DNA of 64,000 bases, taken from positions 124,001 through 188,000 of the forward strand of contig CAWHJF010000019.1 of assembly GCA_963829575.1 (NCBI GenBank). Direction: 5' to 3'. Made by a program: the position numbers and the translations under genes. This stretch comes from KACC-23026 sp963829575. Lineage in GTDB: Bacteria > Bacillota > Bacilli > Bacillales > Sporolactobacillaceae. The notes beneath the pieces were generated by a model. It saw nothing but the letters and a program-made list of their open reading frames with translations. It did no database searches and was not told the DNA's origin. Positions 40,315 to 49,872 of this stretch are shown here, piece after piece (position 1 is the first letter of the stretch; each line of letters opens with the position of its first letter).

Positions 40315-41463
40315 TTAAACCCCTGGAAACCAGCCTGGCGTATTAGTAATCGCGTTCCATAATGGATCTGGGACGACCAATTCTTTTTGTTTGGTCGTAT
40401 CCAATACTGTAGTGATCGATTCCTCTTCACCGCATTCAATTTTTTGTACCCAGTCCGGGTCGATAATCATTTCTCGACCAAGGGCAATAAGTGGAAGTCC
40501 TGTTTGAACCGCCTTTAAAGCGTCTTCTGCTGAGTATAAAGAGCCCACACCGATCAGTGGCACGCGTTCCGCAATGGTTTCTTGCAGAAGTTCAATTCGA
40601 GTTTTTTCTACATTTGATCCTCTTCTCGGTTTAGACCAGAAATCTTGAAGTGAAACGTGCAGGTAATCCAAACCTTCGTTGGACAGAGCATCGACAAGGG
40701 CCAAGGTGTCATCCATCGTAATCCCTGGTGTTTCAGCTTCCTCTGGTGAGAAGCGGTAGCCTACAATAAATGGTGAACGCGCATACTCATTCACGACTTG
40801 TTGGACTTTGTTCACGACGGCAAGTGGGAATGTCATTCGTCTCTCAAGTGTGCCACCGTATTGATCTTCTCGACGATTCGCATGCGGAGAGAAAAATTGT
40901 TGAATTAAATATCCGTTAGCCCCATGAATCTCAACCCCGTCAAATCCGGCTTCAATCGCGCGACGAGTGGCTTCGCCGAAAGCATTAATGATGTCTTCGA
41001 TTTCCTTTGTCGTCAAAGGACGAGGCGTGACCGTTTCGGATTGTGGACCAGGAACATCACTCGCACTCACAACATCACCATTCGGTACCAAGTTGGGTGG
41101 GCAGGAGCGACCCCCGTGAAAAATTTGCAGGACGGCTTTCGCCCCTTCATTTTTAATGCCTTGGGCGAGTTGTTTTAAACTAGGGAGCATTCCATCGTGA
41201 TCCGCCCCAAATTCTCCATTAAATCCTTTTCCATTTGGTGCCACATACGTGCAGGCAGTGATGACCATTCCTACTCCTGAGGAGCGTCTTGCGTAGTAAT
41301 TTACTTCAGATTCGGTAACCGAACCATCAGGATTGGAAGAAAAATTGGTCATAGGTGCCATGACCAACCGATTTTTCAGTTCGATTTGATTTTTCAAAGT
41401 CAGTGGCTCAAATAAAGCAGAAAACTTTGGTTTCATTAATGAAGATGATGGTTGTTTTGTCAT
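40315..41463 (-). CDS. NADH-dependent flavin oxidoreductase, Old Yellow Enzyme family
   Basis: FMN TIM-barrel ene-reductase of about 382 residues (YqiG/NADH:flavin oxidoreductase group). Seen: FEPLTLKNQIELKNRLVMAPM, GFDGVEIHGANGYLIQQFFSPH, NRREDQYGG, and the C-terminal LIALGREMIIDPDW. The start is the ATG at 41463 with GAGGAGG upstream; the frame is open further but without similarity. Monocistronic; substrate unknown. Confidence 0.92.
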   Translation of the reverse strand: MTKQPSSSLMKPKFSALFEPLTLKNQIELKNRLVMAPMTNFSSNPDGSVTESEVNYYARRSSGVGMVITACTYVAPNGKGFNGEFGADHDGMLPSLKQLAQGIKNEGAKAVLQIFHGGRSCPPNLVPNGDVVSASDVPGPQSETVTPRPLTTKEIEDIINAFGEATRRAIEAGFDGVEIHGANGYLIQQFFSPHANRREDQYGGTLERRMTFPLAVVNKVQQVVNEYARSPFIVGYRFSPEEAETPGITMDDTLALVDALSNEGLDYLHVSLQDFWSKPRRGSNVEKTRIELLQETIAERVPLIGVGSLYSAEDALKAVQTGLPLIALGREMIIDPDWVQKIECGEEESITTVLDTTKQKELVVPDPLWNAITNTPGWFPGV

Positions 41464-41683
41464 TTTACGTCCTCCTCTAATCTTCTCAATTACATATACT
41501 AAAACCAGTACCGTAATAAAGCTACTTATTTGCTTGTTGGGACTGTTCAGTAAGTAATAGGTGGATGTACAAGGGGGCATCTCTGTCTTGTTTCTCCAAT
41601 TGAAAGAACGAGATCCATCTCATAACTTAATTAGCTTGCTAATCGCACAATGGATTACTCACTTCATGAAAATTTTCACCAAA

Positions 41684-41710
41684 AAGTGCATGAGAACGGT
41701 CCTCATGCAC
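41684..41710 (-). terminator. Terminator downstream of the DEAD-box helicase gene
   Basis: A 10-bp stem, AGTGCATGAG with its complement, followed by TTTTTGG on the minus strand, about 210 bases past the helicase stop. Confidence 0.7.
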
Positions 41711-41712
41711 TC

Positions 41713-41736
41713 TGGAAGCACAAGAACCGTCCGGGA
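41713..41736. repeat. Short dispersed repeat with GAACCGTCC core, copies 2 and 3 (second at 41889-41912)
   Basis: GGAAGCACAAGAACCGTCCG here and CGAACCGTCCCCACGCTTCT at 41890. With copy 1 they flank the oxidoreductase gene. Confidence 0.5.
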
Positions 41737-41922
41737 CCAGTGATAAAGTCCACATTTTTTAATCAGTAAAATTCGTGTTGGAAAAATAGTGCTCAGATTG
41801 GCTTCTAAGCCCTGTTTCTGAAGTTAGGAGACATCTATGTACCCCCTGAAATCCAACTATCTAAGTAAAAAGGTACTTTTTCACCAGTCTCGAACCGTCC
41901 CCACGCTTCTTACTTCTTGTAG

Positions 41923-43344
41923 TTATTTTGTAGGTCTTTTGCGTTTCCCTTTTTTTGCAAAATCTCTTTTTCTTTTATTGTGAGTCTTTGGGTGATCCTG
42001 TCCCCTTTTTTGAGCATTATTCGCAAATCGGGGAGCCGCTGTAGTGAGCTGAACTTGAACCTCATTCTGTTCCTTCGCCAGCAACTTCAAGGCAATCGAA
42101 ACTAACGCGACCGGGTTATACTGCTCAAGCAATTTACCTGCAGCCTGTTCAAAATGTACGTACTGATCCTCTTCAACCAATTGAACCATCTTTTCAATGG
42201 CGGCATTCTGTAAGGACTCCATGGCCTCTTCCAAAGTTGGCACGGATTTTCGCTGAATCTTTCCTTTCGAAGCCTTTTCAATACTGTGAATCAGTCTTGT
42301 TTCCCTTGATGTCACAAATGTGATCGCTAATCCGGTCTTTCCTGCTCGCCCGGTTCTACCAATTCGGTGCACATAACTTTCCGGATCTTGAGGGATGTCA
42401 AAATTGTAAACGTGAGTAACACCCGAAACATCAATGCCTCTGGCCGCCACATCCGTTGCAACTAAAAAATCAATGGTTCCCTCACGAAATTTATTCATGA
42501 CAGCATCGCGCTGTCGTTGATTTAAATCTCCGTGCAACCCATCCGCAAGATACCCTCTTTTAGTCAATCCTTCACTTAATTCATCCACCCGTCGTTTGGT
42601 TCTAACAAAAATTACCGCTAATTCCGGGTTGTCCACATCAAGTAGACGACAAAGCACGTCAAACTTATCGCGTTCATTCACCTCATAATAAACTTGTTTG
42701 ACAGTTGGAGCGGACACTTCCTTGGCTTTCATTTTTACTACCTCTGGATTATTCATAAACCTTTCAGCAAGTAGTCGAATGGGTTTAGGCATAGTCGCTG
42801 AGAACAACATGGTTTGTTTTTCCTCAGGGGTCTCTTTAAGGATTCGTTCAATATCTTCCAAAAAGCCCATATCTAACATTTCGTCCGCTTCATCCAATAC
42901 CACCATCGAGATGCGGTCTAGCTTCAATGTCTTACGTTGAATGTGGTCCAAAAGTCTACCAGGGGTTCCTGTAATAATATGAGGCCCTTTTTTTAATGCC
43001 TTGATTTGTCGATCTATAGATTGCCCTCCGTAAATAGGAAGGGCTGTGATTCCCATGTATTTCGCAAGTCGATTGATCTCTTCTGACACCTGAATCGCTA
43101 ATTCTCTTGTTGGCGCAATGGCAATTGCCTGAACATAATTTTTGCTTGTATCCACTTTTTCCAAGACAGGTATTGCGAAAGCTGCGGTCTTACCTGTACC
43201 TGTTTGGGCTTGTCCAATAATGTCCTTCCCCGTAATAGCGAGTGGAATGGCTTTCTCTTGGATCGGAGACGCTTCTTCAAATCCCATATCCTTAATGGCC
43301 CTTAGAACAGACTCTCTAATGCCCATTTCATTGAATGTTGTCAT
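41923..43344 (-). CDS. cshA: DEAD-box RNA helicase (CshA-like)
   Basis: ATP-dependent RNA helicase of 473 residues. Q motif FNEMGIRESVLRAIKDMGFE, Walker A AQTGTGKTAA, APTRELAIQ, TPGRLLDHI, DEADEMLD, SATMP, the C-terminal VIFVRTKRRVDELSEGL, ATDVAARGIDV and HRIGRTGRAGKTG are all intact. The basic tail (about 60 residues ending KRDFAKKGKRKRPTK) should bind RNA. Length and motifs fit CshA, a partner of the RNA degradosome in Bacillus; the RNase J at 1184 may be another component. Confidence 0.95.
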   Translation of the reverse strand: MTTFNEMGIRESVLRAIKDMGFEEASPIQEKAIPLAITGKDIIGQAQTGTGKTAAFAIPVLEKVDTSKNYVQAIAIAPTRELAIQVSEEINRLAKYMGITALPIYGGQSIDRQIKALKKGPHIITGTPGRLLDHIQRKTLKLDRISMVVLDEADEMLDMGFLEDIERILKETPEEKQTMLFSATMPKPIRLLAERFMNNPEVVKMKAKEVSAPTVKQVYYEVNERDKFDVLCRLLDVDNPELAVIFVRTKRRVDELSEGLTKRGYLADGLHGDLNQRQRDAVMNKFREGTIDFLVATDVAARGIDVSGVTHVYNFDIPQDPESYVHRIGRTGRAGKTGLAITFVTSRETRLIHSIEKASKGKIQRKSVPTLEEAMESLQNAAIEKMVQLVEEDQYVHFEQAAGKLLEQYNPVALVSIALKLLAKEQNEVQVQLTTAAPRFANNAQKRGQDHPKTHNKRKRDFAKKGKRKRPTK

Positions 43345-43650
43345 ACTTCAAAACCCCTTTATAGGTTACTTTTTTTATATTGAACTAAACGCGTTAATTG
43401 AATACATATCGGTTTGGATTAATACAAGCTAAATAGGAAATTAAGGCATCCGCCCCTGTATACAAGAAATACAGTCTTAACACATCATGTTTAAAGCATT
43501 TCAAAAAATTATAAACTATTCGCTAAACCTTTTAATTAGTAGAATAAAAAGGAAATAATTAGGACTTTTGAAATTTCAGTGCGAATAAATAGTTTGGCCC
43601 CCATGATCCTAGCTCATATTTACACAACATAGGAGGAAATGATCTATTAG

Positions 43651-43707
43651 ATGGATTATAAACGTATCCTGATTGGAGTTCATCATCTAAGCAAAACCAA
43701 GTGTTAA
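43651..43707 (+). pseudogene. N-terminal stub of a universal stress protein gene
   Basis: AGGAGGA is followed by an ATG and 18 codons beginning MDYKRILIGV, the usual UspA start, then a stop. About 100 bases later comes a good terminator. It looks like a UspA gene whose body was deleted. The stretch 43345-43885 holds nothing else. Confidence 0.5.
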
Positions 43708-43807
43708 CAGGTTACCCAATAGTTTTAACCTCAACCTTATCACCTTATTGTTGAGGAAAATATTGCCGATAACTCTTATTATATCAGTAATATCCGTTAC
43801 CAATACG

Positions 43808-43835
43808 AAAAGAGTTCAATACAATGAACTCTTTT
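43808..43835 (+). terminator. Terminator behind the UspA stub
   Basis: An 11-bp stem, AAAAGAGTTCA with its complement, then TG and T-rich sequence. It could also serve the HAD gene on the minus strand, whose stop is 50 bases away. Confidence 0.75.
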
Positions 43836-43885
43836 TGATTAGTTTTGCTATTTTATTTGCATTAATTATGGCAAACATTCGACAA

Positions 43886-44587
43886 TTACTTAATAAATAC
43901 ATCTAAGAGCTCCTTTGCACTTTTCACTTCGAGATCGGGTTGATCACTGGTATCATGAGGCAACACTCGATTCCTATGATTCATCCAAATCGCTTTCCAA
44001 CCTGCTTGTTTGGCGCCTATGATATCTTTTTCGAAATTGTCTCCCACATAGACCGTTTTGGATTGATTCAATTTAAGTTTCTTTTCCACAAAATCAAAGA
44101 TTTCTCTTTTAGGTTTAGCATGGCCAATCGTTTCAGAAATGAAAATGTTTTCTATAGGAAACCATTTACTTAGACCTAATTGTTTGATTTTCATTGTTTG
44201 GTGGTTTTCTTGTCCATTTGTAAGAATCGCAAGTTGTTTCCCTTGTTTGTGAAGAACCTCTATCAACGCTTGTACTTCTGGAAAAAGCGAGATATTAGTT
44301 TGTTCAATCACGTACGCTTCATGGAAAGCAACGGCCTTTTCAAGATCAATAGAGAGACCAAAATCCTCACAAGAAGCGATCACACGCCTGGTCTGCCATT
44401 CGAACTGAGAGATTTCTCCTCGTTCACTCTGATCAAATAAAATTTCACTATATTTACGATTCGCTTTATAAAGCTTGTCTACTTCTTCTTCCGACCGTAG
44501 TTCAGGAAACATCTTTTGGACTGTTTTATGAAAAGATTGAGCTTGGTCATACAAAGTATCGTCTATATCAAAAATGATTGTGTCGAT
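43886..44587 (-). CDS. HAD-superfamily hydrolase without a standard start codon
   Basis: HAD hydrolase of the YjjG/YsbA type (nucleotidase-like phosphatase). Motif II is AILTNGQ, motif III K in GHAKPKREIF, motif IV VGDNFEKDIIGAKQAG. Motif I (IIFDIDDTLYDQ) lies upstream of the first conventional start, the TTG at 44554, which would cut it off. Reading on upstream gives KIDTIIFDIDDTL with an AAGGAGGG ribosome site, but no ATG, GTG or TTG. The best-spaced codon is ATC at 44587, 7 bases after GGAGGG. Either a rare ATC/ATT start is used or the true ATG has been lost. Confidence 0.75.
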   Translation of the reverse strand: MDTIIFDIDDTLYDQAQSFHKTVQKMFPELRSEEEVDKLYKANRKYSEILFDQSERGEISQFEWQTRRVIASCEDFGLSIDLEKAVAFHEAYVIEQTNISLFPEVQALIEVLHKQGKQLAILTNGQENHQTMKIKQLGLSKWFPIENIFISETIGHAKPKREIFDFVEKKLKLNQSKTVYVGDNFEKDIIGAKQAGWKAIWMNHRNRVLPHDTSDQPDLEVKSAKELLDVFIK

Positions 44588-44822
44588 TTTTAAACCCTCC
44601 TTGTTCTTAAAAACATACTATCATAATTTAAGTTAAGGATCTGCAATTTTTCCCTAAACCTAAAAGGACGCATCCCTTAATCTTGGAATTGCGCCCCGTT
44701 CAGAATACAAAAGGAAAAAGACGATCTTTTTCACTTTAGAAGTCACTAAAAAAGCGACAGCCTATACACATTCGCCCGTTTTTGCATAGTCTAGTATTGC
44801 ATAGAAAGGAGGTTAATCCCCG

Positions 44823-45083
44823 ATGCCTAAGTATAGAAAAAAAGTCATTATTGTTGACGCTGTGAAGCTTACAAGACCTATTACAATTGAAACATCCAAA
44901 GGTACAATGAAGGGGCTCCCAGGAGATTATCTAATCACAGATAAGAACGGCGAACAGTATCCTTATGATAGAGATCAATTCGAGGGCGAATATGAGCTTG
45001 TAAAAGGAAAAATTGCTTTAAAAGAAAGTGTTCTAAAATCCTTTAGAATCTTAAAGAGAAAAATCAAAAAAACTAACAGTTAA
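44823..45083 (+). CDS. PGDYG-type small protein
   Basis: An 86-residue protein with IIVDAVKLTRPITIETSKGT, LPGDYLITDKNGEQYPYDRD and FEGEYELV. This matches the PGDYG domain often found in phage and bacterial genomes, of unknown function. ATG with AAAGGAGG upstream; terminator just after the stop. Confidence 0.75.
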   Translation: MPKYRKKVIIVDAVKLTRPITIETSKGTMKGLPGDYLITDKNGEQYPYDRDQFEGEYELVKGKIALKESVLKSFRILKRKIKKTNS

Positions 45084-45094
45084 TAATAGGTAAT

Positions 45095-45132
45095 AAAAAA
45101 GCACTATGGACGCTTCTCCATAATGCTTTTTT
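45095..45132 (+). terminator. Terminator after the PGDYG gene
   Basis: AAAAAAGCA-C-TATGGA pairs with its complement across one mismatch; ends in six T. Confidence 0.85.
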
Positions 45133-45211
45133 GTTGAGCTGAAATGAACAGGACCCATTGTCAGATCCATCACATAAATTGTATTCGAATGGGGACCCGC
45201 CGCGCCCTACC

Positions 45212-46147
45212 TTATTCAAATAATTTACTGACGGATTGTTTGTTATAGATTCTGGTAATGGCCTCACTTAATAACGGCGCCACTGTTAATTGTGTGAGCT
45301 TGTCCATATGCTTGTCTTCATTAAGAAGGATACTGTTTGTTACCACCAATTCTTTAACTGGTGAAGCTATAATTCGATCCACAGCTCCACCAGATAATAC
45401 AGGGTGAATCGCACTCGCATAAACTTCTTTTGCGCCTGATTTAAGAAGTGCGTTGGTTGCACTTGTTATTCGAACGCCTGTGTCTACAATATCATCCAAA
45501 AGAATTGCTCTCTTTCCCTCAACGTCCCCTAAGATATTCAAAATTTCATGTTCTTCACTTCTTGGGCCACGGCGATCAATAATCGCAATAGGGGCCTTAA
45601 GCGTTTCTGCCATCTGACGGGCATCCTTGACACCACTTGTGTCAGGTGCAACAACGATCACATCATCAAAGTTTCTACTTTTGAAATAATTGGATAATAA
45701 CGGAATACCCGTTAAGGAATCGACAGGTATGTCAAAAAAACCTTGAATTTGCGGTGCATGAAGATCTAATGTGATGACTCTAGTCGCTCCAGCGCGTTGA
45801 ATGAGATCAGCAAAAAGTTTTGCTGTAATGGGTTCTCTTGGTCTTGCTTTTCGGTCTTGTCGCCCATAAGCAAAATAGGGAAGCACAACATTGATTGAAT
45901 GTGTTGAGGCCCTCTTTAAAGCATCGATCATAATTAACAATTCCATTATGTTATTATGTACAGGATCATTTGTAGATTGAATGACGAAAACTTCACACCC
46001 TCTAACACTTTCTTCAATATTGATTTGGATCTCACCGTCACTGAACGTTTTGACTGAAGAGTGACCCAATTCAATTTCTATATTAGAGACAATTTCTTCA
46101 GCAAGAGGCTGATTTGCATTAAGTGAGAAAACTTTTAACTTATTCAT
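45212..46147 (-). CDS. Ribose-phosphate pyrophosphokinase paralogue with altered active site
   Basis: PRPP synthetase family, 311 residues, the usual length. The N-terminal part is canonical (TFSDGEIQINIEESVRG, FAYGRQDRKARPREPITAKL, TLDLHAPQIQGFF). The C-terminal half is not: the flexible loop reads DRRGP in place of DKRRP, losing the Lys and Arg that in B. subtilis Prs (K197, R199) are catalytic. The PRPP loop reads DIVDTGVRIT in place of DIIDTAGTIT, and DHGG is DTSG. Likely a second, weakly active or regulatory copy, with the main prs gene elsewhere. Monocistronic. Confidence 0.88.
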   Translation of the reverse strand: MNKLKVFSLNANQPLAEEIVSNIEIELGHSSVKTFSDGEIQINIEESVRGCEVFVIQSTNDPVHNNIMELLIMIDALKRASTHSINVVLPYFAYGRQDRKARPREPITAKLFADLIQRAGATRVITLDLHAPQIQGFFDIPVDSLTGIPLLSNYFKSRNFDDVIVVAPDTSGVKDARQMAETLKAPIAIIDRRGPRSEEHEILNILGDVEGKRAILLDDIVDTGVRITSATNALLKSGAKEVYASAIHPVLSGGAVDRIIASPVKELVVTNSILLNEDKHMDKLTQLTVAPLLSEAITRIYNKQSVSKLFE

Positions 46148-46492
46148 GTGTATCTAACATGGAATACCCCCTGGAATCAATTTTATATTACAGCCTGCCG
46201 ATTATTCTACCAGTAAGTCATCTTGGATCAAGATTCCCGTGGAACGTTGTGTGAGCGTTCACACGGTGACAGACGCCACTGTTTTTCAATTCCCATAAGC
46301 TCTTTTGCTCGAACACACCTTCATAGTCTGGGCGGTAAGGGGCTTATCTTTACGTTCATAACTCAACTATTTTGTGAGATTGACCGACCGAAACATCAAT
46401 TACATGTATTTTTATTATACATGATCATTTATATAGTTTTCAAAAAAAGACTGTAAGAACAAAATTGTTTAGTCTTGTATTAGTTTCTTATT

Positions 46493-46546
46493 GTACCCAG
46501 CAAAAGCTGTCAAGAGTGGCCTTCTCTTGACTGTTTCGCTGGGTAC
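46493..46546. repeat. Compound inverted repeat
   Basis: GTACCCAGC/GCTGGGTAC outside and GTCAAGAG/CTCTTGAC inside, with small internal loops. It sits in the gene-free stretch 46148-46770, away from any stop codon, so its role is unclear. Nothing else is supported in that stretch. Confidence 0.6.
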
Positions 46547-46770
46547 AGGAACTCCATGAATGGATGTCGTTCTGAATCGACTTAACTTTTTAGTGTCCAA
46601 AATATTGACTCAGATCCAACATCAAGAAACCACAGAAACTGACCACTTTGCTTATTATTGTTCTATAAAGGGCTTAAAAATAACTATAAATTTAACTATT
46701 AAACAAGATAGAGCGTCTAAGCTGCTATTAAAATTATAGGGAATTAAAATGAAAACAGGTGAAACTAAAA

Positions 46771-46813
46771 AAACGTTAGACAAAGAGTTCAAGACTCCTC
46801 TTGTCTAACGTTT
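46771..46813 (-). terminator. Terminator overlapping the 3' end of the kinase gene
   Basis: A 13-bp stem, AAACGTTAGACAA with its complement; it includes the last codons of the histidine kinase gene, and TTTTTTAG follows on the minus strand. Confidence 0.8.
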
Positions 46814-48135
46814 GAACGATCTTTTGAATATGGAATCGTTAGTATGAATTCACACCCTTCATTTTCTTGACTTGAAACTGACAGTGAACCATTCAATGAC
46901 TCAGTAATTGATTTGCCAATGGACAGGCCGAGCCCAGAGCTACCATTTTCGCGTGAACGGCTTTTGTCCACTCTGTAAAATCGATCAAAAATGCGCGCCT
47001 GATCTTTCATTGGGATCCCAATCCCATTATCCTTGACAGCGATATAGAACGCTTTTTTTGAACTTGAAAGGGAAAGGCCATAATTTAGATCCACTTTTCC
47101 TCCTTCAGGCGTATATTTGATCGCATTATCAACTAAAAGATAGAGCAATTGTTTAATTTTATCTTGATCTGAGTACACAAGAAGAGGTTTACTATTTAAT
47201 GCACCAAGCTCAATGCCTTTAGACTCTGCTTGATGACCAAAAGAGCGTTTCGTTTGATTCACCAGTTCATAAAGATCAAATTCAGTATGTAAGGATCTTT
47301 GTTGCCCAGAGTCTGAACGAATTAAGTACAACAAATTATTAACTAGATTGGTCGTACTTGTTAGTTCATCTTTCAAATCTTTTAAGGTCATACTTGAAAA
47401 AGAAGAAAGTTTGTGCCTTTCTTCAAATTCAATCGCCTCTATTCCTGACTTTAATACGCTTAACGGTGTTCTTAACTCATGTGATGCATCTGCAATAAAT
47501 TCGGTCTGTACAGAATATGATTTTATGATGGGCTTCATGGCCCGCTTTGTCATAAAACGCCCAATCACAACGGCAATTACAAAAAAAACAATAGAAAAGC
47601 CAGCTAGAAGAATCAAGAACCGAATGTACAGATCTCTTAAAAGCTTTATATCTTTTCCAATGTAGATGGTCCCAACACGTTTCCCCTTAACATAGATATT
47701 CTGGGCAGCCATTAATAGATAAGTCGGCTGGTTCTTAGTCAAATTGATTTCAATCAATTTTTCTGATAAATCTTCCGGTCTCCAGTTGCCAATTTTTTTG
47801 TCAATTGATGTATGAATCTCCGGCGAGAAGTCATCAATCATTTCAAGTTGTCCATCCCGGCGAATAAAGTATGTTAAGAATATGCCCTTTGTCAAATTGA
47901 TTTTGTTATCTATATCTTTTTTATTGCCAAAAGAACCATCTGGATCCAACTTCAACGCATTGATCTGTTGATTGGTAATATCAATCATTTCCATCCTTTG
48001 CTCTTGATACATATTGACAAACAGAAGAACTCCTATTGTTAGGTTAATTATTAATAAAAATACAATAAGCATTTTACTATTGTATTGCGCTAAATTTCTT
48101 CTGGTTTCAGAAAAAATGGTAGAATTACGCTTCAA
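46789..48135 (-). CDS. Sensor histidine kinase
   Basis: Membrane histidine kinase. Two membrane segments (around MLIVFLLIINLTIGVLLFVN and FLILLAGFSIVFFVIAVVIG, each in part) enclose an extracellular sensor of about 130 residues. Then a short linker, the H-box FIADASHELRTPLSVLKSG, N-box LLVDNAIKYTPEGG, and the G boxes DNGIGIP and GLGLSIGKSI. The frame is open to 48192 inside the regulator gene. I prefer the TTG at 48135, which overlaps the regulator's stop region, though its ribosome site is modest. It is co-transcribed with the response regulator; the signal is unknown. Confidence 0.9.
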   Translation of the reverse strand: MKRNSTIFSETRRNLAQYNSKMLIVFLLIINLTIGVLLFVNMYQEQRMEMIDITNQQINALKLDPDGSFGNKKDIDNKINLTKGIFLTYFIRRDGQLEMIDDFSPEIHTSIDKKIGNWRPEDLSEKLIEINLTKNQPTYLLMAAQNIYVKGKRVGTIYIGKDIKLLRDLYIRFLILLAGFSIVFFVIAVVIGRFMTKRAMKPIIKSYSVQTEFIADASHELRTPLSVLKSGIEAIEFEERHKLSSFSSMTLKDLKDELTSTTNLVNNLLYLIRSDSGQQRSLHTEFDLYELVNQTKRSFGHQAESKGIELGALNSKPLLVYSDQDKIKQLLYLLVDNAIKYTPEGGKVDLNYGLSLSSSKKAFYIAVKDNGIGIPMKDQARIFDRFYRVDKSRSRENGSSGLGLSIGKSITESLNGSLSVSSQENEGCEFILTIPYSKDRSNVRQEES

Positions 48136-48799
48136 TGAAATAGCCAACCCCTCGTACACTTTTAATAAGCGTTTTGTCACCTTTTTGATCAATCTTTTTC
48201 CTGAGCAGTTTTATATAGGCATCCACAGTATTACTCTCGACCTCAGAATGGTACCCCCATACTCGATCAAGAATGACCTCTCGCGTTAACACCTGCCCCT
48301 TATTTCGAATTAACAAATCAAATAAGGCAAATTCCCTCGGAGTTAATACCATGTGATCACCATTTCGGTAAATGGTATGTTTGCTGCGATCTATTTTAAG
48401 ATTCTTTAAAATGAGAATATCAGCTTGAATAGGTGCATAATTCCGCCTCACTAGAACTCGTATACGGGCAAAAAGCTCCTCAAATTCAAATGGTTTTGTA
48501 AGATAATCGTCTGCACCAGAATCTAACCCTTTAATTTTATCCCTAAGGTCATCTTTTGCAGTTAAAATTAAAATCGCTCTTTCGTAATGGTCTTCTCTAA
48601 GTTTTTTACATACTGCAAGACCGTCTAATTCTGGCAGCATCCAATCTAAAATCAACAAATCATACTGAGAAGCTAGTGCTTCCTCCAAGGCATCATGGCC
48701 ATTGGTTAGCCATTCAACTAAATAGCCTTCTTGTTTCTCAAGCATATGTTTCATAATCTTACCTAGACGATGATCGTCTTCTGCTAATAAGATCTTCAT
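48125..48799 (-). CDS. OmpR-family response regulator
   Basis: Response regulator of 224 residues: receiver domain MKILLAEDDHRLG with acidic pocket, the phosphoacceptor Asp in LLILDWMLPELDG, LTAKD, and YLTKPFEFEEL; then an OmpR winged helix (LTPREFALFDLLIRNKGQVL, VDAYIKLLRKKID, SVRGVGYFI). The start is ATG 48799 with GGAGG upstream. A longer open frame has no similarity. First gene of the two-component operon. Confidence 0.95.
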   Translation of the reverse strand: MKILLAEDDHRLGKIMKHMLEKQEGYLVEWLTNGHDALEEALASQYDLLILDWMLPELDGLAVCKKLREDHYERAILILTAKDDLRDKIKGLDSGADDYLTKPFEFEELFARIRVLVRRNYAPIQADILILKNLKIDRSKHTIYRNGDHMVLTPREFALFDLLIRNKGQVLTREVILDRVWGYHSEVESNTVDAYIKLLRKKIDQKGDKTLIKSVRGVGYFIEA

Positions 48800-48978
48800 A
48801 TTAGATCCTCCAGATTTTGCAAATTTTTTAAATTGGTTTTTAAACAAAACTGTTCTCGGCGTACTATTTATAAAAATGAACGTCAAAAGACAGGCTTTCC
48901 GAGTGTTCCGATTTCCTTATTTCTGTCTGTATTTCAGTCCATAGCGCTCATAACTTTGAAAAATCCTTAATTAAAAAG

Positions 48979-49008
48979 CCAGATTAAAAAGCTTCCGCTT
49001 ATTAATCT
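48979..49008 (-). terminator. Hairpin after the DedA gene
   Basis: CAGATTAA/TTAATCTG stem, followed by GCTTTTTAATT on the minus strand; 20 bases past the DedA stop. Confidence 0.65.
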
Positions 49009-49027
49009 GACCTAAATATGTTTCCAA

Positions 49028-49660
49028 TCAAAAATAACGACTCGAATCAGAATCCTTTGATCTAAGATTTTTGCTTCTTCTTTTCTGCCAAATTTTAAAT
49101 CCAATGAACCCAACTACTAGAAAAGAGACCACGATAATCACCGGAATCTTATAGTGATCCAAAATAGTGTAATACTTTGACCAGGCTACACTTATAGATT
49201 TGCCAATAACGATAAAGGTTGTCGTCCATAATAAAGAACTAATCGCATTATATATTAAAAAAGATAAAAAAGGCATCTTATTAATCCCCGCTAAATACGG
49301 AATTAATACCCGAATTCCAGCAACGAATTTTCCAAATAACACGACAAGAACTTGATATTTACTAAATAGTGCGTTTCCTCGATCAAACCTCTCGCCTGTT
49401 AAGCCAACGTATTTCCCAAACCTTTCGACGATTGGGCGCCCAAGAAAACAACCTATGCTGTACGCGCTAACAGACCCTAAGATATTCCCAATATTGGCAG
49501 CAATAAATAATGGAAACAATTTAAAGACGCCATGTGTCCACATGATTCCAGATAGTATCAGTGTGGTTTCAGCTGGAAAAGGTATGCCGACCATTTCTAT
49601 AAAGAGGATAAAGAAAACACCCATATATCCATAATGTTGAATAATGGTTTGAATAGACAA
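49028..49660 (-). CDS. DedA family membrane protein
   Basis: A 210-residue DedA/SNARE-associated (VTT) protein with five or so membrane segments. Seen: FFILFIEMVGIPFPAETTL, GNILGSVSAYSIGCFLGRP and VLFGKFVAGIRVLIPYLAGI with the conserved Arg. Recent work links members to scrambling or recycling of undecaprenyl phosphate or phospholipids; which applies here is unknown. Monocistronic. Confidence 0.92.
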   Translation of the reverse strand: MSIQTIIQHYGYMGVFFILFIEMVGIPFPAETTLILSGIMWTHGVFKLFPLFIAANIGNILGSVSAYSIGCFLGRPIVERFGKYVGLTGERFDRGNALFSKYQVLVVLFGKFVAGIRVLIPYLAGINKMPFLSFLIYNAISSLLWTTTFIVIGKSISVAWSKYYTILDHYKIPVIIVVSFLVVGFIGFKIWQKRRSKNLRSKDSDSSRYF

Positions 49661-49872
49661 GTTTGGTTACCTCCTTACAGAGTTCCCACCATAAGATGTA
49701 AATCTAAAGCGGTCAAAAGCTCTTGAAGTTCAATTGTGGGCTTTAAGAACTAAGTGGCCTTAACAGAAATACTCCACTTTTTGTTTCCTAAAATTAAAGA
49801 CCATAAAAAATAGAAAAAGGTTCATAGCTCGATTCGAAAAACTAAAAACAAACCGTTCGAGTTTGTTCAGTT

